In this document: piece by piece, positions 15,589-26,692 of the stretch
How positions within the stretch are numbered: position 1 is the stretch's first letter
Layout: each line of letters opens with the position of its first letter
Source: Rhodococcus sp. RD6.2
GTDB taxonomy: Bacteria; Actinomycetota; Actinomycetes; Mycobacteriales; Mycobacteriaceae
Reading direction: 5' to 3'
DNA length: 64,000 nt
Assembly (NCBI RefSeq): GCF_001040705.1
Contig: NZ_CVQP01000008.1
Span: forward strand, 366,209-430,208
The notes under the pieces: model-generated
What the model was told of the DNA's origin: nothing
The model's input: the letters and a program-made list of their open reading frames with translations, nothing else
Databases searched by the model: none
Program-made: the position numbers and the translations under genes

Positions 15589-18267
15589 TCACTCCTCGGA
15601 TTCCGATTCGTCCGGATCGCCGCCGCGAATCGACCACAGCAGCCCGTCCAGTTCGTCCGGTTTGATCAGAACCTCGCGTGCCTTCGACCCCTCGCTCGGA
15701 CCGACGACCCCACGCGTCTCCATCAGGTCCATCAACCGGCCCGCCTTGGCGAAACCGACACGCAGCTTGCGCTGCAGCATCGATGTCGAACCGAACTGAC
15801 TGGTCACGACCAGTTCGACGGCCTGCAGCAGGACGTCCATGTCGTCGCCGATGTCGGGATCGACATCCTTCTTCTCCGCGGCCTTGGCGGTGGTGACGCC
15901 CTCGGTGTACTCCGGCTCGGCCTGGTTCTTGGTGAAGTCGACGACGGCCGCGATCTCTTCGTCGGTGATGAACGCGCCCTGCATTCGGGTCGGTTTGCCC
16001 GCACCCATCGGCAGGAACAGGCCGTCGCCCATACCGATCAGCTTCTCCGCGCCGGGCTGGTCGAGGATGACGCGCGAGTCCGTCAGGGACGACGTCGCGA
16101 ACGCGAGCCGCGAGGGCACGTTCGTCTTGATCAGACCCGTCACGACATCCACCGACGGCCGCTGGGTCGCGAGCACCAGGTGGATGCCCGCGGCGCGCGC
16201 CTTCTGCGTGATGCGGACGATCGCCTCCTCGACGTCTCGCGGAGCGGTCATCATCAGGTCGGCCAGCTCGTCGACGATCGCCAGGATGTACGGGTATGGC
16301 CGGTACACCCGTTCGCTGCCCAGTGGGGCGGTGATCTCGCCGGACCGGACCTTCTTGTTGAAGTCGTCGATGTGCCGGACCTTGTTGGCCTGCATGTCCT
16401 GGTAGCGCTGTTCCATCTCCTCGACCAGCCACGCCAGGGCCGCAGCGGCCTTCTTCGGCTGGGTGATGATGGGCGTGATGAGGTGCGGGATGCCCTCGTA
16501 TGGCGTCAGTTCGACCATCTTCGGGTCGATCAGGATCATCCGAACCTCGTCCGGCGTCGCCCGCTGCAGCAGCGACACCAGCATCGAGTTGACGAAGCTG
16601 GACTTGCCGGAGCCGGTGGAACCGGCAACCAGCAGGTGCGGCATCTTCGCCAGATTGGCACTGACGAAGTCACCCTCGATGTCCTTGCCTAGGCCGATGA
16701 CCAGCGGGTGATGGTCCTTCCGCGTCGACGGCGCGGACAGGACGTCGGCGAGGCGGACCATCTCACGGTCGCTGTTGGGCACCTCGATGCCGACCGCGGA
16801 CTTGCCGGGGATCGGCGCGAGCAGGCGAACGTTGTCCGTGGCGACGGCGTAGGCGATGTTGCGGGCGAGTGCCGTGATCTTCTCGACCTTGACGCCGGGA
16901 CCGAGTTCGACCTCGTATCGAGTGACCGTCGGGCCGCGGGTGTACCCGGTGACGGCGGCATCGATCTTGAACTGCTCGAGTACCTCGGTGATGGCCTCGA
17001 TCATCGCCTGGTTCGCAGAACTGCCGGTCTTCGGCGGATCGCCCTCGATCAGCAGCGAGGCGGGGGGAAGGGTGTAGTCGCCCTCGATCACCCGGTCCGG
17101 GATCAGCATTTCCGGCTCGTCGGCGGGCTTCGGGGCGGGAGCGGACTTGACCGGCTTCGCCTTGGCCCGAGGCCGCGGTGGTGCGGGTTCCGGTACAGGC
17201 TCGGCGGCGAGCACCTCGGTCGGCACGGAATCGTCGAACTCGTCGAGCGGGTAGTTCGACGTCGGATCGTGTGCCGGGCGACCACCGCTCGCAGGCTGTG
17301 CGTCGTCGACCGGGTATCCGTCCGCGTCGAACAGCGCCGGGTCGTAGTCGGCATCGTCACGCGACGCCCGGCGGCGCGAGGGCCGCAGGTTTCGCAGGCC
17401 GCGGAGCTGGTCGTGTTCGTCGTCGTGATCCGGGTCGTCGAAGTCGTGGTCGGATTCCTGGTCGTACGGCTCGTAGTCGTCGTCGTGCCGCGACGATCCG
17501 AGCAGGGCGCGGACGCGGGCCGGGACCTCACGGACGGTGGTTCCCGTCAACAGCAGGACACCGAAACCCATCGCGAGCAGCAGCAGCGGCACCGACAGCC
17601 AGAACGTCACGCCGTCGGTCAGCGGGCCACCAGCCACGAATCCGACGAATCCGGCACCCGCTGCGCGCCCTTCGGCGTCGCGGGGCTCACCGCTGATCAC
17701 GTGGAAGATGCCCAGCGCGGGTACCGCGACGAGCAGTGACCCGAGCACCAGGCGCGGCCGGATCTCCGGGTTCGGCTCGGACCTCATCAGGATGACCGCA
17801 ACCACGACACCGATCACCGCGAGCAACGCCGCGGCACCGCCGAACAGGGCACGTACTCCGGTTTCGATCCATCCACCCACCGGGCCGCCCGCCCCGAACC
17901 ACATCGCTGCCGCGATCACCGCGCTGACAGCGATCAGACCGAGTGCGATCCCGTCTCGCCGGTGTCCGTGCTCGATGTCGCCTGCACGCCCGACGGTCCG
18001 CGTGGCCGCGCCCACTCCCCGAGCCATCAGCGTCCAGCCGCGACCGAGTGCCGCACCCACACTGTGCAGCGCGCTGCCACTCGACTTCCGCGCGGCGGGC
18101 CGCCTGGTCGCCGGGCGGGGTGCGGTGGGCTTGCGGGGTGTCGACACGGTGCGGGTGGTGCGACTGCGTGGTGCCGATCCGCCCGACTTCGCCCCACCCG
18201 ACGATCCGGTGCGCCCCGACGATCGGGGTGCACTCGCGGTGGTTCGGGTTCCGGACTTACCAGCCAT
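15589..18267 (-). CDS. ftsK: FtsK/SpoIIIE DNA translocase
   Basis: 892 residues. The basic Ser/Thr/Arg-rich head (1-75) is followed by four or five membrane spans (about 95-235), an acidic linker (about 250-390), then the motor: the beta domain, Walker [10 protein letters not shown] near 547 and Walker [12 protein letters not shown] near 659. The C-terminal winged-helix gamma domain ([20 protein letters not shown], from about 820) reads KOPS-type sequences. FtsK pumps chromosome termini through the division septum and activates dimer resolution. TAGCCT lies 7 nt before the ATG, a leaderless signal. It corresponds to Rv2748c. Confidence 0.96.
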   Translation of the reverse strand: MAGKSGTRTTASAPRSSGRTGSSGGAKSGGSAPRSRTTRTVSTPRKPTAPRPATRRPAARKSSGSALHSVGAALGRGWTLMARGVGAATRTVGRAGDIEHGHRRDGIALGLIAVSAVIAAAMWFGAGGPVGGWIETGVRALFGGAAALLAVIGVVVAVILMRSEPNPEIRPRLVLGSLLVAVPALGIFHVISGEPRDAEGRAAGAGFVGFVAGGPLTDGVTFWLSVPLLLLAMGFGVLLLTGTTVREVPARVRALLGSSRHDDDYEPYDQESDHDFDDPDHDDEHDQLRGLRNLRPSRRRASRDDADYDPALFDADGYPVDDAQPASGGRPAHDPTSNYPLDEFDDSVPTEVLAAEPVPEPAPPRPRAKAKPVKSAPAPKPADEPEMLIPDRVIEGDYTLPPASLLIEGDPPKTGSSANQAMIEAITEVLEQFKIDAAVTGYTRGPTVTRYEVELGPGVKVEKITALARNIAYAVATDNVRLLAPIPGKSAVGIEVPNSDREMVRLADVLSAPSTRKDHHPLVIGLGKDIEGDFVSANLAKMPHLLVAGSTGSGKSSFVNSMLVSLLQRATPDEVRMILIDPKMVELTPYEGIPHLITPIITQPKKAAAALAWLVEEMEQRYQDMQANKVRHIDDFNKKVRSGEITAPLGSERVYRPYPYILAIVDELADLMMTAPRDVEEAIVRITQKARAAGIHLVLATQRPSVDVVTGLIKTNVPSRLAFATSSLTDSRVILDQPGAEKLIGMGDGLFLPMGAGKPTRMQGAFITDEEIAAVVDFTKNQAEPEYTEGVTTAKAAEKKDVDPDIGDDMDVLLQAVELVVTSQFGSTSMLQRKLRVGFAKAGRLMDLMETRGVVGPSEGSKAREVLIKPDELDGLLWSIRGGDPDESESEE

Positions 18268-18274
18268 GATGCCC

Positions 18275-18280
18275 AGGCTA
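18275..18280 (-). promoter_or_regulatory. leaderless -10 element of ftsK
   Basis: TAGCCT on the minus strand, separated from the ftsK ATG by exactly 7 nt. The TANNNT form and spacing match leaderless transcription starts. No -35 hexamer was evident. Confidence 0.55.
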
Positions 18281-18328
18281 GTCGCTTCGGCCCCATCGAG
18301 ACCATCTGCAACACGTGTCCCAGCGGAC

Positions 18329-18955
18329 TCAGACGCCGCGCGGAAGTGCCTTCACCGCGGCCACCGCGTCGTCCGGTCCGTCAAACCCGACACGCACCGC
18401 ATCGCGTCCGAACGCGTACAGCAGCAGTTCTGCGGGTGTCCCGGTCAGGATCACCTCGCCGGCTCCCGCCGCGTGGCGCGGTGTCACTGTCCGCCCCTCC
18501 CCCGCGTCGAGCACGACCGTGCAGGGCGCCTTCCGGAACGCCATGCGACCCAGCTGCCGGGCCAGGGACCACAGCGCACCGTCCCACTCGTCGTCGAGGT
18601 CCCGTGGCTCCCATCCCGAACCCGACCGCCGGACGTCCTCGTGGTGGACGAACATCTCTCCGAGGTTCGCCTTGGCGTCGACCAGTCGCAGGGGCGACCA
18701 GATCGGCGGGCCGGTCCGGACCAACTCCAGGAGTTCCTCGTACGGTCGGGCCGCGTACTCGGCGCGAACCTTCTCGGTGTGCGGCGCGAGCGGCTTGATC
18801 ACGATTCCGGGGGAGGCGTCGAGACGCCGTTCCCGCACCACGAGATGCGCGGCGAGGTCGCGAGTGGTCCAGTCCCCGCACAGCGTCGGCGCATCGGGTC
18901 CGACAGCGGTCATCGTCGCCACCAGAGCGTGGCGTTCGTCACGGGCGAGGGTCAT
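18329..18955 (-). CDS. TIGR03085-type protein (mycothiol-dependent maleylpyruvate isomerase/DinB fold)
   Basis: 208 residues. The N-terminal half has [26 protein letters not shown], the His-containing metal helix of the MDMPI/DinB fold, and a second site in [13 protein letters not shown] near residue 110. The C-terminal half (about 140-205) has the sterol-carrier-like strand-rich region with [20 protein letters not shown]. Such proteins are actinobacterial and probably bind divalent metal with mycothiol as co-substrate, but the reaction is unknown. TAGCCT sits 7 nt before the ATG. It stands between ftsK (same strand) and the divergent TSUP gene. Confidence 0.82.
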   Translation of the reverse strand: MTLARDERHALVATMTAVGPDAPTLCGDWTTRDLAAHLVVRERRLDASPGIVIKPLAPHTEKVRAEYAARPYEELLELVRTGPPIWSPLRLVDAKANLGEMFVHHEDVRRSGSGWEPRDLDDEWDGALWSLARQLGRMAFRKAPCTVVLDAGEGRTVTPRHAAGAGEVILTGTPAELLLYAFGRDAVRVGFDGPDDAVAAVKALPRGV

Positions 18956-18962
18956 GCCGCGC

Positions 18963-19010
18963 AGGCTACCGCGCCCCGCGTTCCGGCGAGCACCTCGACG
19001 TCGCTAGCGT
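18963..19010. promoter_or_regulatory. divergent leaderless -10 elements (TIGR03085-type gene and TSUP gene)
   Basis: Minus strand: TAGCCT (18963-18968), 7 nt, then the ATG at 18955. Plus strand: TAGCGT (19005-19010), 7 nt, then the GTG at 19018. This is the same back-to-back arrangement as pgsA/argA, with 62 bp between the start codons. Confidence 0.55.
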
Positions 19011-19017
19011 CGCGCGT

Positions 19018-19800
19018 GTGTCCCCCCTCGAGATGATCGTCATCGCCATCGCCGGGTTCTGTGCAGGTGGCATCAACGCGATCGTCGGGTCCGGAACGCT
19101 CGTGACCTTTCCGACGCTCGTCGCGTTCGGGTATCCACCCGTGGTCGCGACGATGTCGAACGCGGTCGGACTGGTCGCGGGCGGCGTGTCCGGGACCTGG
19201 GGGTACCGGCGGGAACTGGGAGGCCAGTGGGATCGACTGCGCTGGCAGATCCCCGCTTCCCTGCTCGGCGCCGCGCTGGGCGCATGGCTGCTTCTGCACC
19301 TGCCGGACAAGGCGTTCACGACGATCGTGCCGATACTGCTGGTGGGCGCGCTGATCCTGGTCGTCACCGGCCCACGCATCCAGTCGTGGGCACGGGCTCG
19401 GGCCGAGGCCGAGGGACGCACACCCGATCACGTCGGGACAGGACGCATGGTCGCCCTCACGGCAGTCACGTTCGCGGTCGGGGTCTACGGCGGCTACTTC
19501 ACTGCCGCTCAGGGCATCCTGCTGATCGGCGTCATGGGAGCGCTGCTGCCCGAGTCGATGCAGCGGATGAACGCGGCGAAGAACCTGCTGTCACTGCTGG
19601 TGAACGTCGTCGCCGCGGCTTCGTACACGATGGTCGCGTTCGATCGAATCGACTGGGCGGCGGCGGGGCTGATCGCGGTCGGCTCATTGGTCGGCGGTTC
19701 CGTCGGCGCCCGATACGGCAGGCGTCTGTCCCCGACCGCACTGCGCGCCGCCATCGTCGCGCTCGGCCTGATCGGGCTGTGGCGCCTCCTCACGGCCTGA
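19018..19800 (+). CDS. TSUP (TauE/SafE) family permease
   Basis: 260 residues, about eight membrane helices in two repeats. The first repeat has GFCAGGINAIVGSGTLVTFPTL and SNAVGLVAGGVSG; the second has GVYGGYFTAAQGILLIGVMG and NAAKNLLSLLVNVVAA. This symmetric pattern defines the TSUP family, which moves small organosulfur or sulfur oxyanion compounds (sulfite, sulfoacetate). No sulfur gene is adjacent, so the substrate is open. GTG start at 19018 is supported by the hexamer 7 nt upstream and the immediate onset of the first helix. Confidence 0.88.
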   Translation: MSPLEMIVIAIAGFCAGGINAIVGSGTLVTFPTLVAFGYPPVVATMSNAVGLVAGGVSGTWGYRRELGGQWDRLRWQIPASLLGAALGAWLLLHLPDKAFTTIVPILLVGALILVVTGPRIQSWARARAEAEGRTPDHVGTGRMVALTAVTFAVGVYGGYFTAAQGILLIGVMGALLPESMQRMNAAKNLLSLLVNVVAAASYTMVAFDRIDWAAAGLIAVGSLVGGSVGARYGRRLSPTALRAAIVALGLIGLWRLLTA

Positions 19801-19828
19801 CCACCAGCAGGCAGGCACCCCCGCATGC

Positions 19829-19874
19829 GTGAACGGACCGTTCAGACCCCCTGGGGCCCGAACGGTCCGTTCAC
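19829..19874. terminator. 15-bp perfect hairpin between convergent TSUP and RNase J genes
   Basis: GTGAACGGACCGTTC (19829-19843) and its exact complement (19860-19874) flank a 16-nt loop. It sits 28 bp past the TSUP stop and 20 bp past the RNase J stop, so it can end transcription from both sides. The arm is itself nearly palindromic and recurs upstream of thyX (23791-23805). Confidence 0.8.
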
Positions 19875-19894
19875 GACTGGAGAAGAGGAGTGCG

Positions 19895-22908
<3,014 letters not shown>

Positions 22909-22946
22909 TCACCGCACACCGATCACGCCTTACCGGGGTCACCCGG

Positions 22947-23699
22947 TCAGGCACCAGCGTCGAACTCGGTGACCGCCACCTCGGTTCCGTCGGACAGTTC
23001 GGCGATCTCGAAGTCGCCGAACACATTTGGCGCTGCCGCGCGGAGCTGCCGCAGGCACTCGACGGCGAGGCCGCGAATCTCCACGTCGGCGTGCTCGGTT
23101 GCCCGCATCGCGATGAAGTGTCGCCAGGCCCGATAGTTGCCGGTCACGACCAGTCTGGTCTCGGTTGCGTTGGGCAGGACCGAGCGTGCGGCCTGCCGCG
23201 CCTGGCGGCCCCGCAGTGACCCGTTTGGGACGTCGGCGAGCCTGGCTTCCAGCGCGTCGAGAAGTTCCGAATAGGCCGATCGGCTGGCGTCGGTCGCGGC
23301 GGTGAACAGCGCCTCGAGTTCCGGATCGCCCGCGATCGCGGGAGGCACGACGACCTTCGCCTCGCGTTCGGAGACCGAACGCTGCGAGAGCTGAGAGAAG
23401 GAGAGGTGCCGGTGCCGGATGAATTCGTGAGTGCAGGAGCGGGAAATCCCGGTGACGTAGAAGCTGACGCTGCCGTGTTCGAGAACCGAGTCGTGCCCGA
23501 CCTCGAGCAGGTGCCGCAGATACCCGGCATTGGTGGCGGTGCGAGGATTGGGCTTGCTCCAACTCTGGTAGCAGGCGCGGCCTGCGAACTCGACGAGGGC
23601 TTCACCGCCGTCGGCATCGGTCTCCCACGGCACGTCGTCGGGCACGAAGAACTCGGTCTTCGCGATGAGTTGCACCTTCAGGGACACCGCTCGCTGCAC
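22947..23699 (-). CDS. thyX: flavin-dependent thymidylate synthase ThyX
   Basis: 250 residues, the same length as I recall for the M. tuberculosis enzyme. The ThyX signature is [13 protein letters not shown] near residue 100, with [18 protein letters not shown] before it and [21 protein letters not shown] near 200. It methylates dUMP using methylene-THF, NADPH and FAD. The GTG at 23699 is chosen because GAGGAGGG sits 6-7 nt upstream; the next GTG (23687) has no RBS. A TAGTGT hexamer lies about 35 nt further upstream. It stands just upstream of dapA on the same strand, matching Rv2754c. Confidence 0.95.
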   Translation of the reverse strand: MQRAVSLKVQLIAKTEFFVPDDVPWETDADGGEALVEFAGRACYQSWSKPNPRTATNAGYLRHLLEVGHDSVLEHGSVSFYVTGISRSCTHEFIRHRHLSFSQLSQRSVSEREAKVVVPPAIAGDPELEALFTAATDASRSAYSELLDALEARLADVPNGSLRGRQARQAARSVLPNATETRLVVTGNYRAWRHFIAMRATEHADVEIRGLAVECLRQLRAAAPNVFGDFEIAELSDGTEVAVTEFDAGA

Positions 23700-23790
23700 T
23701 GCACACCCTCCTCGGACCCGACCGGGATCGTGTCCGAACACTAGCGGGCGCGCGCCGAATGCGGCCGGACGTTCGACCCCGCAGGCGGCC

Positions 23791-23805
23791 TGAACGGTCC
23801 GTTCA
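23791..23805. repeat. second copy of the TGAACGGTCCGTTCA palindrome
   Basis: A 7+1+7 palindrome identical to the arm of the 19829-19874 hairpin (right arm GAACGGTCCGTTCAC). Here it occurs as a single short palindrome between the divergent thyX and HicB-like genes, where it cannot be a convergent terminator, so the unit itself is probably a dispersed intergenic element. Confidence 0.65.
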
Positions 23806-23835
23806 CCGCTGCGGCGGATGACCGAACGCAGGGAG

Positions 23836-23891
23836 TGACGCCAAAGATGACGCCACTTGACATTGACAGGCGCCACCAGTGACGCCACAAT
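23836..23891 (+). promoter_or_regulatory. promoter with three TGACGCCA repeats before the HicB/Arc-like gene
   Basis: A -35 TTGACA (23863-23868), 17 bp, and a -10 CACAAT (23886-23891) precede the ATG at 23898 by 6 nt, so the transcript is probably leaderless. This is one of the best sigma-70-type promoters in the window. TGACGCCA occurs at 23836, 23848 and 23880; the last overlaps the -10. The arrangement suits autorepression by the ribbon-helix-helix product. Confidence 0.7.
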
Positions 23892-23897
23892 GACGTC

Positions 23898-24389
23898 ATG
23901 GAGATCTCGGAGTACACACAAACCCTTCGTCGCGACCTGGCAGCAGCGGCCGCGCTGGGCGACGAGAACACCCGCCGGATCGCGGAGGCGCTCGCCGACG
24001 CGGCCGAGAACTCGGCGCGACTGATGCTCATCAGCGCGCTTTCCGATCTCGCCTCGGAGATTTCGACTGCACTCGACGACCGGACGGTGCACGTCCGACT
24101 CCGCGGCTCCGAGGCCACCGTCGAGGTCACGGGCGCCGAACACGCCGCAGGCGCCTCCGAGGCCCCCCGATCTGCCGACGAAACAACCCGGACCGCTTCG
24201 GAATTCGACGACCTGAGCGGAGACATCTCCCGCGTGACCCTGCGCCTGGTCGAGCAGGTGAAGTCGAAGGCCGAGGAAGCGGCCGCCCAGAACGGCGTGT
24301 CGCTGAACTCGTGGGTGGCGCAGGCCGTGCAGGGCGCACTGAGCGATCAGATGCGACGCAGCCGCGAGAACACGAAGTTCGGCCTGTAA
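23898..24389 (+). CDS. HicB/Arc-type ribbon-helix-helix protein, no partner toxin
   Basis: 163 residues. The C-terminal segment (about 115-152) [18 protein letters not shown] then [14 protein letters not shown] has the beta strand, helix and SLNSWV turn of HicB-like RHH antitoxins. The N-terminal ~70 residues are a helical region followed by a strand-rich part ([15 protein letters not shown]), probably for oligomerisation or sensing. No HicA, RelE or VapC gene is adjacent on either side. It may be a stand-alone autoregulated repressor rather than an antitoxin. Its promoter carries three direct repeats. Family assignment of the DNA-binding domain is firm; role unknown. Confidence 0.75.
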   Translation: MEISEYTQTLRRDLAAAAALGDENTRRIAEALADAAENSARLMLISALSDLASEISTALDDRTVHVRLRGSEATVEVTGAEHAAGASEAPRSADETTRTASEFDDLSGDISRVTLRLVEQVKSKAEEAAAQNGVSLNSWVAQAVQGALSDQMRRSRENTKFGL

Positions 24390-24470
24390 CTGACTCGACG
24401 GTAAGATTGCCCCGTCTGGTAGGGATCTACTGACGAACCACGTCTCTCAACAAGCGCGAAGGGGTGACTC

Positions 24471-24905
24471 ATGGCGGTATCCGGGTCCAAGGAGTTCGAC
24501 GTCAAGGCAGATCCGGCAACGGTGATGGCGGCACTCGTCGCGGTTGAACGTCTGCCCGAGTGGTCGTCGGCGCACAAGACGGTCACCGTCGAGTCCACCT
24601 ACGACGACGGCCGTCCACTCCGGGTGCGGATGACCGCCTCCGTCGTCGGCATCACCGACGAGCAGGTCGTCGACTACTCCTACGACGGCGACAAGAAGCT
24701 GGAGTGGACACTCGTGTCCAGCACGCAGCAGAAGCAGCAGGACGGCAGCTACATCCTGACGCCCAACGCGGACGGCGGCACCCACGTCGAGTTCGCCCTC
24801 ACCATCGACCCGAAGATTCCCGTTCCGGGCTTCCTGGTGAAGAAGGCCCAGAAGATGGCCCTCGACACCGCATCGAAGGGCCTGACGAAGTTCGTCGAGG
24901 GCTGA
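24471..24905 (+). CDS. SRPBCC (START/Bet v1-like) ligand-binding protein
   Basis: 144 residues. The N-terminal KEFDVKADPATVMAALVAVERLPEWSS region and alternating strands through EWTLVSSTQQKQ, then the long C-terminal helix VKKAQKMALDTASKGLTKFVEG, form the polyketide-cyclase-like helix-grip fold. Such proteins bind lipids or hydrophobic ligands; no catalytic residues can be named. RBS AAGGGG is 6 nt before the ATG. A perfect hairpin begins 33 bp after the stop, so this gene seems to be a separate transcription unit. Confidence 0.85.
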   Translation: MAVSGSKEFDVKADPATVMAALVAVERLPEWSSAHKTVTVESTYDDGRPLRVRMTASVVGITDEQVVDYSYDGDKKLEWTLVSSTQQKQQDGSYILTPNADGGTHVEFALTIDPKIPVPGFLVKKAQKMALDTASKGLTKFVEG

Positions 24906-24918
24906 CGTCCACGCCGAC

Positions 24919-26208
24919 GTGACGGCACCAGATCCGAGCAACGGGCCCGACCACCGTCGGGCCCGTTGGTCGTGGCGGGACACGGCCGTGGTCGTGGCGA
25001 TCGTCGCGTCCGGAATCGGTGCCGCATGGGTGCTCCCGCACGACACGCCCGACATCACGCCCGAGTCCGGGGTCGAGCCGGGCGACTACGTCACCGAACC
25101 CGTGACGTATCCGGTGGACATTCCGGGTTGCGACGAAGTGGGACCGCCAGCGGGTCCCGGCAGGAACGTCTACTGGGCGTCCTACGGCCCGGCATGGGAG
25201 GGCTACGACGACCCGGCGTATCCCTGGTTGACCGCGGCGAAGGCCACTGCGATGTCCGACGCCCTGGCCGCGGCGATCCCCGATGACGTCGAGATCCGGT
25301 TCGGCGCGCCCAACTGGATGCTCCAATTTCAGCCCGTCTGGCACGTCGACCCGGAGGGACTACCCGACGATGTCGACCCCGACAGCGTCAACGGCGACAG
25401 CGATGCGACGGGCTTCCTGACCCGCCCCGGTGCCTCAGGACGCCTGCGGGTGGCGGTCCGGGAACAGCACTCCGGTGTCCCCCCGTGCGTCGCGGGGCGG
25501 CTCGACGAACGACGTTCGCTGCCCGACGGCACTGTTGTCGACGCCGTCGACACCTGGTCCGAGAACCACGGAATCCGGACGTTGAAGCGCACCGCGGTGG
25601 CGTATGCACCGGACGGATCCCGGGTATCGGTGCGGGTGGACGACGAGACCGGCTACGGCGAGGCCGCGCGCAGCGGCGCGCTCCCGTTGACCGTCGACGA
25701 ACTGGCCACGATCGCCGCGGACCCCGGATTGCGTTCCGGTACGGCAGTTCCCGCGGGCACATCGCCTGCCCGGCTGGGGTGCGGCGAGTGGGTCGAACCG
25801 ATGGGGGGCGTCCTGAGCCGCGACGACGTCAACCGACTGGACGGCGCACTGACCGCCGCATGGGCCGGACTCGGCCCGGTGGCGGTGACACCCGATCGGC
25901 CGATCGGATCCCTCACGCTCGCGAAGTCCTCCAGCGGCGCCGCCTGCGTCGACGTGTCGCTCACCGGCTCTGGGGCCAAGGCCGAGTTGAGCGTGACCCT
26001 GTCCGAGGACACCTCTGCCCCCGAGGAGTGGACTCACGACCACGTCCGGGACGACGGCACTCGGGTCAGGTCGAGTGTTCACGACGATGCGACCTATGTG
26101 ACCGCGGTGCGTCCGTCGGGAACATCGGTGGAGCTCAGCCAGACAGGAGCCGGCCTCACGGTCGACCAGTTGGTCGCGCTGGCAACCGCGACCGGACTCG
26201 ATCTGTAG
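24919..26208 (+). CDS. anchored extracytoplasmic protein of unknown function
   Basis: 429 residues as read from GTG at 24919. A short basic head (DHRRARWSWRD) precedes one hydrophobic segment (about residues 23-40, TAVVVAIVASGIGAAWVL), so the remaining ~385 residues should lie outside the membrane. That part has four cysteines (including PGCDEV near 68 and LGCGEWVEP near 289), Asp/Pro/Gly-rich composition and two loosely similar halves. No catalytic motif or known domain was recognised. The start is uncertain: a terminator-like hairpin (24939-24968) lies inside the first codons and no good RBS precedes the GTG. Confidence 0.65.
   Translation: MTAPDPSNGPDHRRARWSWRDTAVVVAIVASGIGAAWVLPHDTPDITPESGVEPGDYVTEPVTYPVDIPGCDEVGPPAGPGRNVYWASYGPAWEGYDDPAYPWLTAAKATAMSDALAAAIPDDVEIRFGAPNWMLQFQPVWHVDPEGLPDDVDPDSVNGDSDATGFLTRPGASGRLRVAVREQHSGVPPCVAGRLDERRSLPDGTVVDAVDTWSENHGIRTLKRTAVAYAPDGSRVSVRVDDETGYGEAARSGALPLTVDELATIAADPGLRSGTAVPAGTSPARLGCGEWVEPMGGVLSRDDVNRLDGALTAAWAGLGPVAVTPDRPIGSLTLAKSSSGAACVDVSLTGSGAKAELSVTLSEDTSAPEEWTHDHVRDDGTRVRSSVHDDATYVTAVRPSGTSVELSQTGAGLTVDQLVALATATGLDL
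24939..24968 (+). terminator. 13-bp perfect hairpin after the SRPBCC gene, inside the start of the next ORF
   Basis: CAACGGGCCCGAC (24939-24951), loop CACC, exact complement (24956-24968). With a 4-nt loop and no mismatches it is among the most stable simple hairpins of the window, without a U tract. It lies 33 bp behind the SRPBCC stop and within codons 7-17 of the following ORF as annotated, so it acts either as terminator, with the next gene starting later, or as attenuator. Confidence 0.65.
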
Positions 26209-26229
26209 CCACCGGGCACAATCGTCCAT

Positions 26230-26248
26230 GCCCGCAGGAGCAGCGGGC
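26230..26248 (+). terminator. short hairpin after the anchored-protein gene (weak)
   Basis: GCCCGC (26230-26235), 7-nt loop, GCGGGC (26243-26248), 21 bp past the stop. Only 6 bp of stem and no U tract, so a terminator role is uncertain. Confidence 0.35.
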
Positions 26249-26279
26249 CCGAACACCGATCGACCCCGGAGGTACCCCA

Positions 26280-26690
26280 ATGAGTGAGCGCGACATCCCC
26301 GAGACCGGCTACGACGCGGGGCTCACGGTCCGGCGGGCGGTGATGAGTGACGAGTTCGTCGATCGGGCACTGGACCGCACCCGCGGCACCGATTCGGAGG
26401 CCCTGCAGGAGCACGTCACCGCGACGGTGTGGGGCGGGGTGTGGACACGGCCCGGCCTGGAACGCCGCGACCGGAGCCTGCTCAACATCGGGATGCTGAT
26501 CGCGCTGCGCGCGCACGAGGAACTCGAAGGTCACGTGCGGGGCGCATTGACGAACGGGCTGACGCGCACCGAGATCACCGAGGCCGTCATCCACTCGTCC
26601 GGCTATTGCGGGGCGCCGGCCGCACTGTCCGCCATGAAGGTGGTGCAGCGGGTGCTCGATGCCGAGTTGGGCCCGCTCGCCGACTCCTGA
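26280..26690 (+). CDS. carboxymuconolactone decarboxylase family protein (PcaC-like)
   Basis: 136 residues. The CMD-domain core is complete: LERRDRSLLNIGMLIALRAH, EELEGHVRGALTNGLTRTEI and AVIHSSGYCGAPAALSAM, ending with a dimer helix. In 4-carboxymuconolactone decarboxylase this arrangement carries the catalytic His/Glu residues of the protocatechuate branch. There is a single Cys, so it is not the AhpD CxxC type. No other beta-ketoadipate gene is near, so an independent role or a dehydrogenase-coupled hydrolase role is equally possible. RBS GGAGG is 8 nt before the ATG. It ends 2 bp before the convergent YcaQ-like gene. Confidence 0.85.
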   Translation: MSERDIPETGYDAGLTVRRAVMSDEFVDRALDRTRGTDSEALQEHVTATVWGGVWTRPGLERRDRSLLNIGMLIALRAHEELEGHVRGALTNGLTRTEITEAVIHSSGYCGAPAALSAMKVVQRVLDAELGPLADS

Positions 26691-26692
26691 CG

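Noticed and set aside
23898-24389. Complete toxin-antitoxin module at the HicB-like gene
   Set aside because: Neither neighbour (thyX, SRPBCC protein) resembles a toxin and no short hidden frame next to it matches HicA, RelE or PIN proteins.
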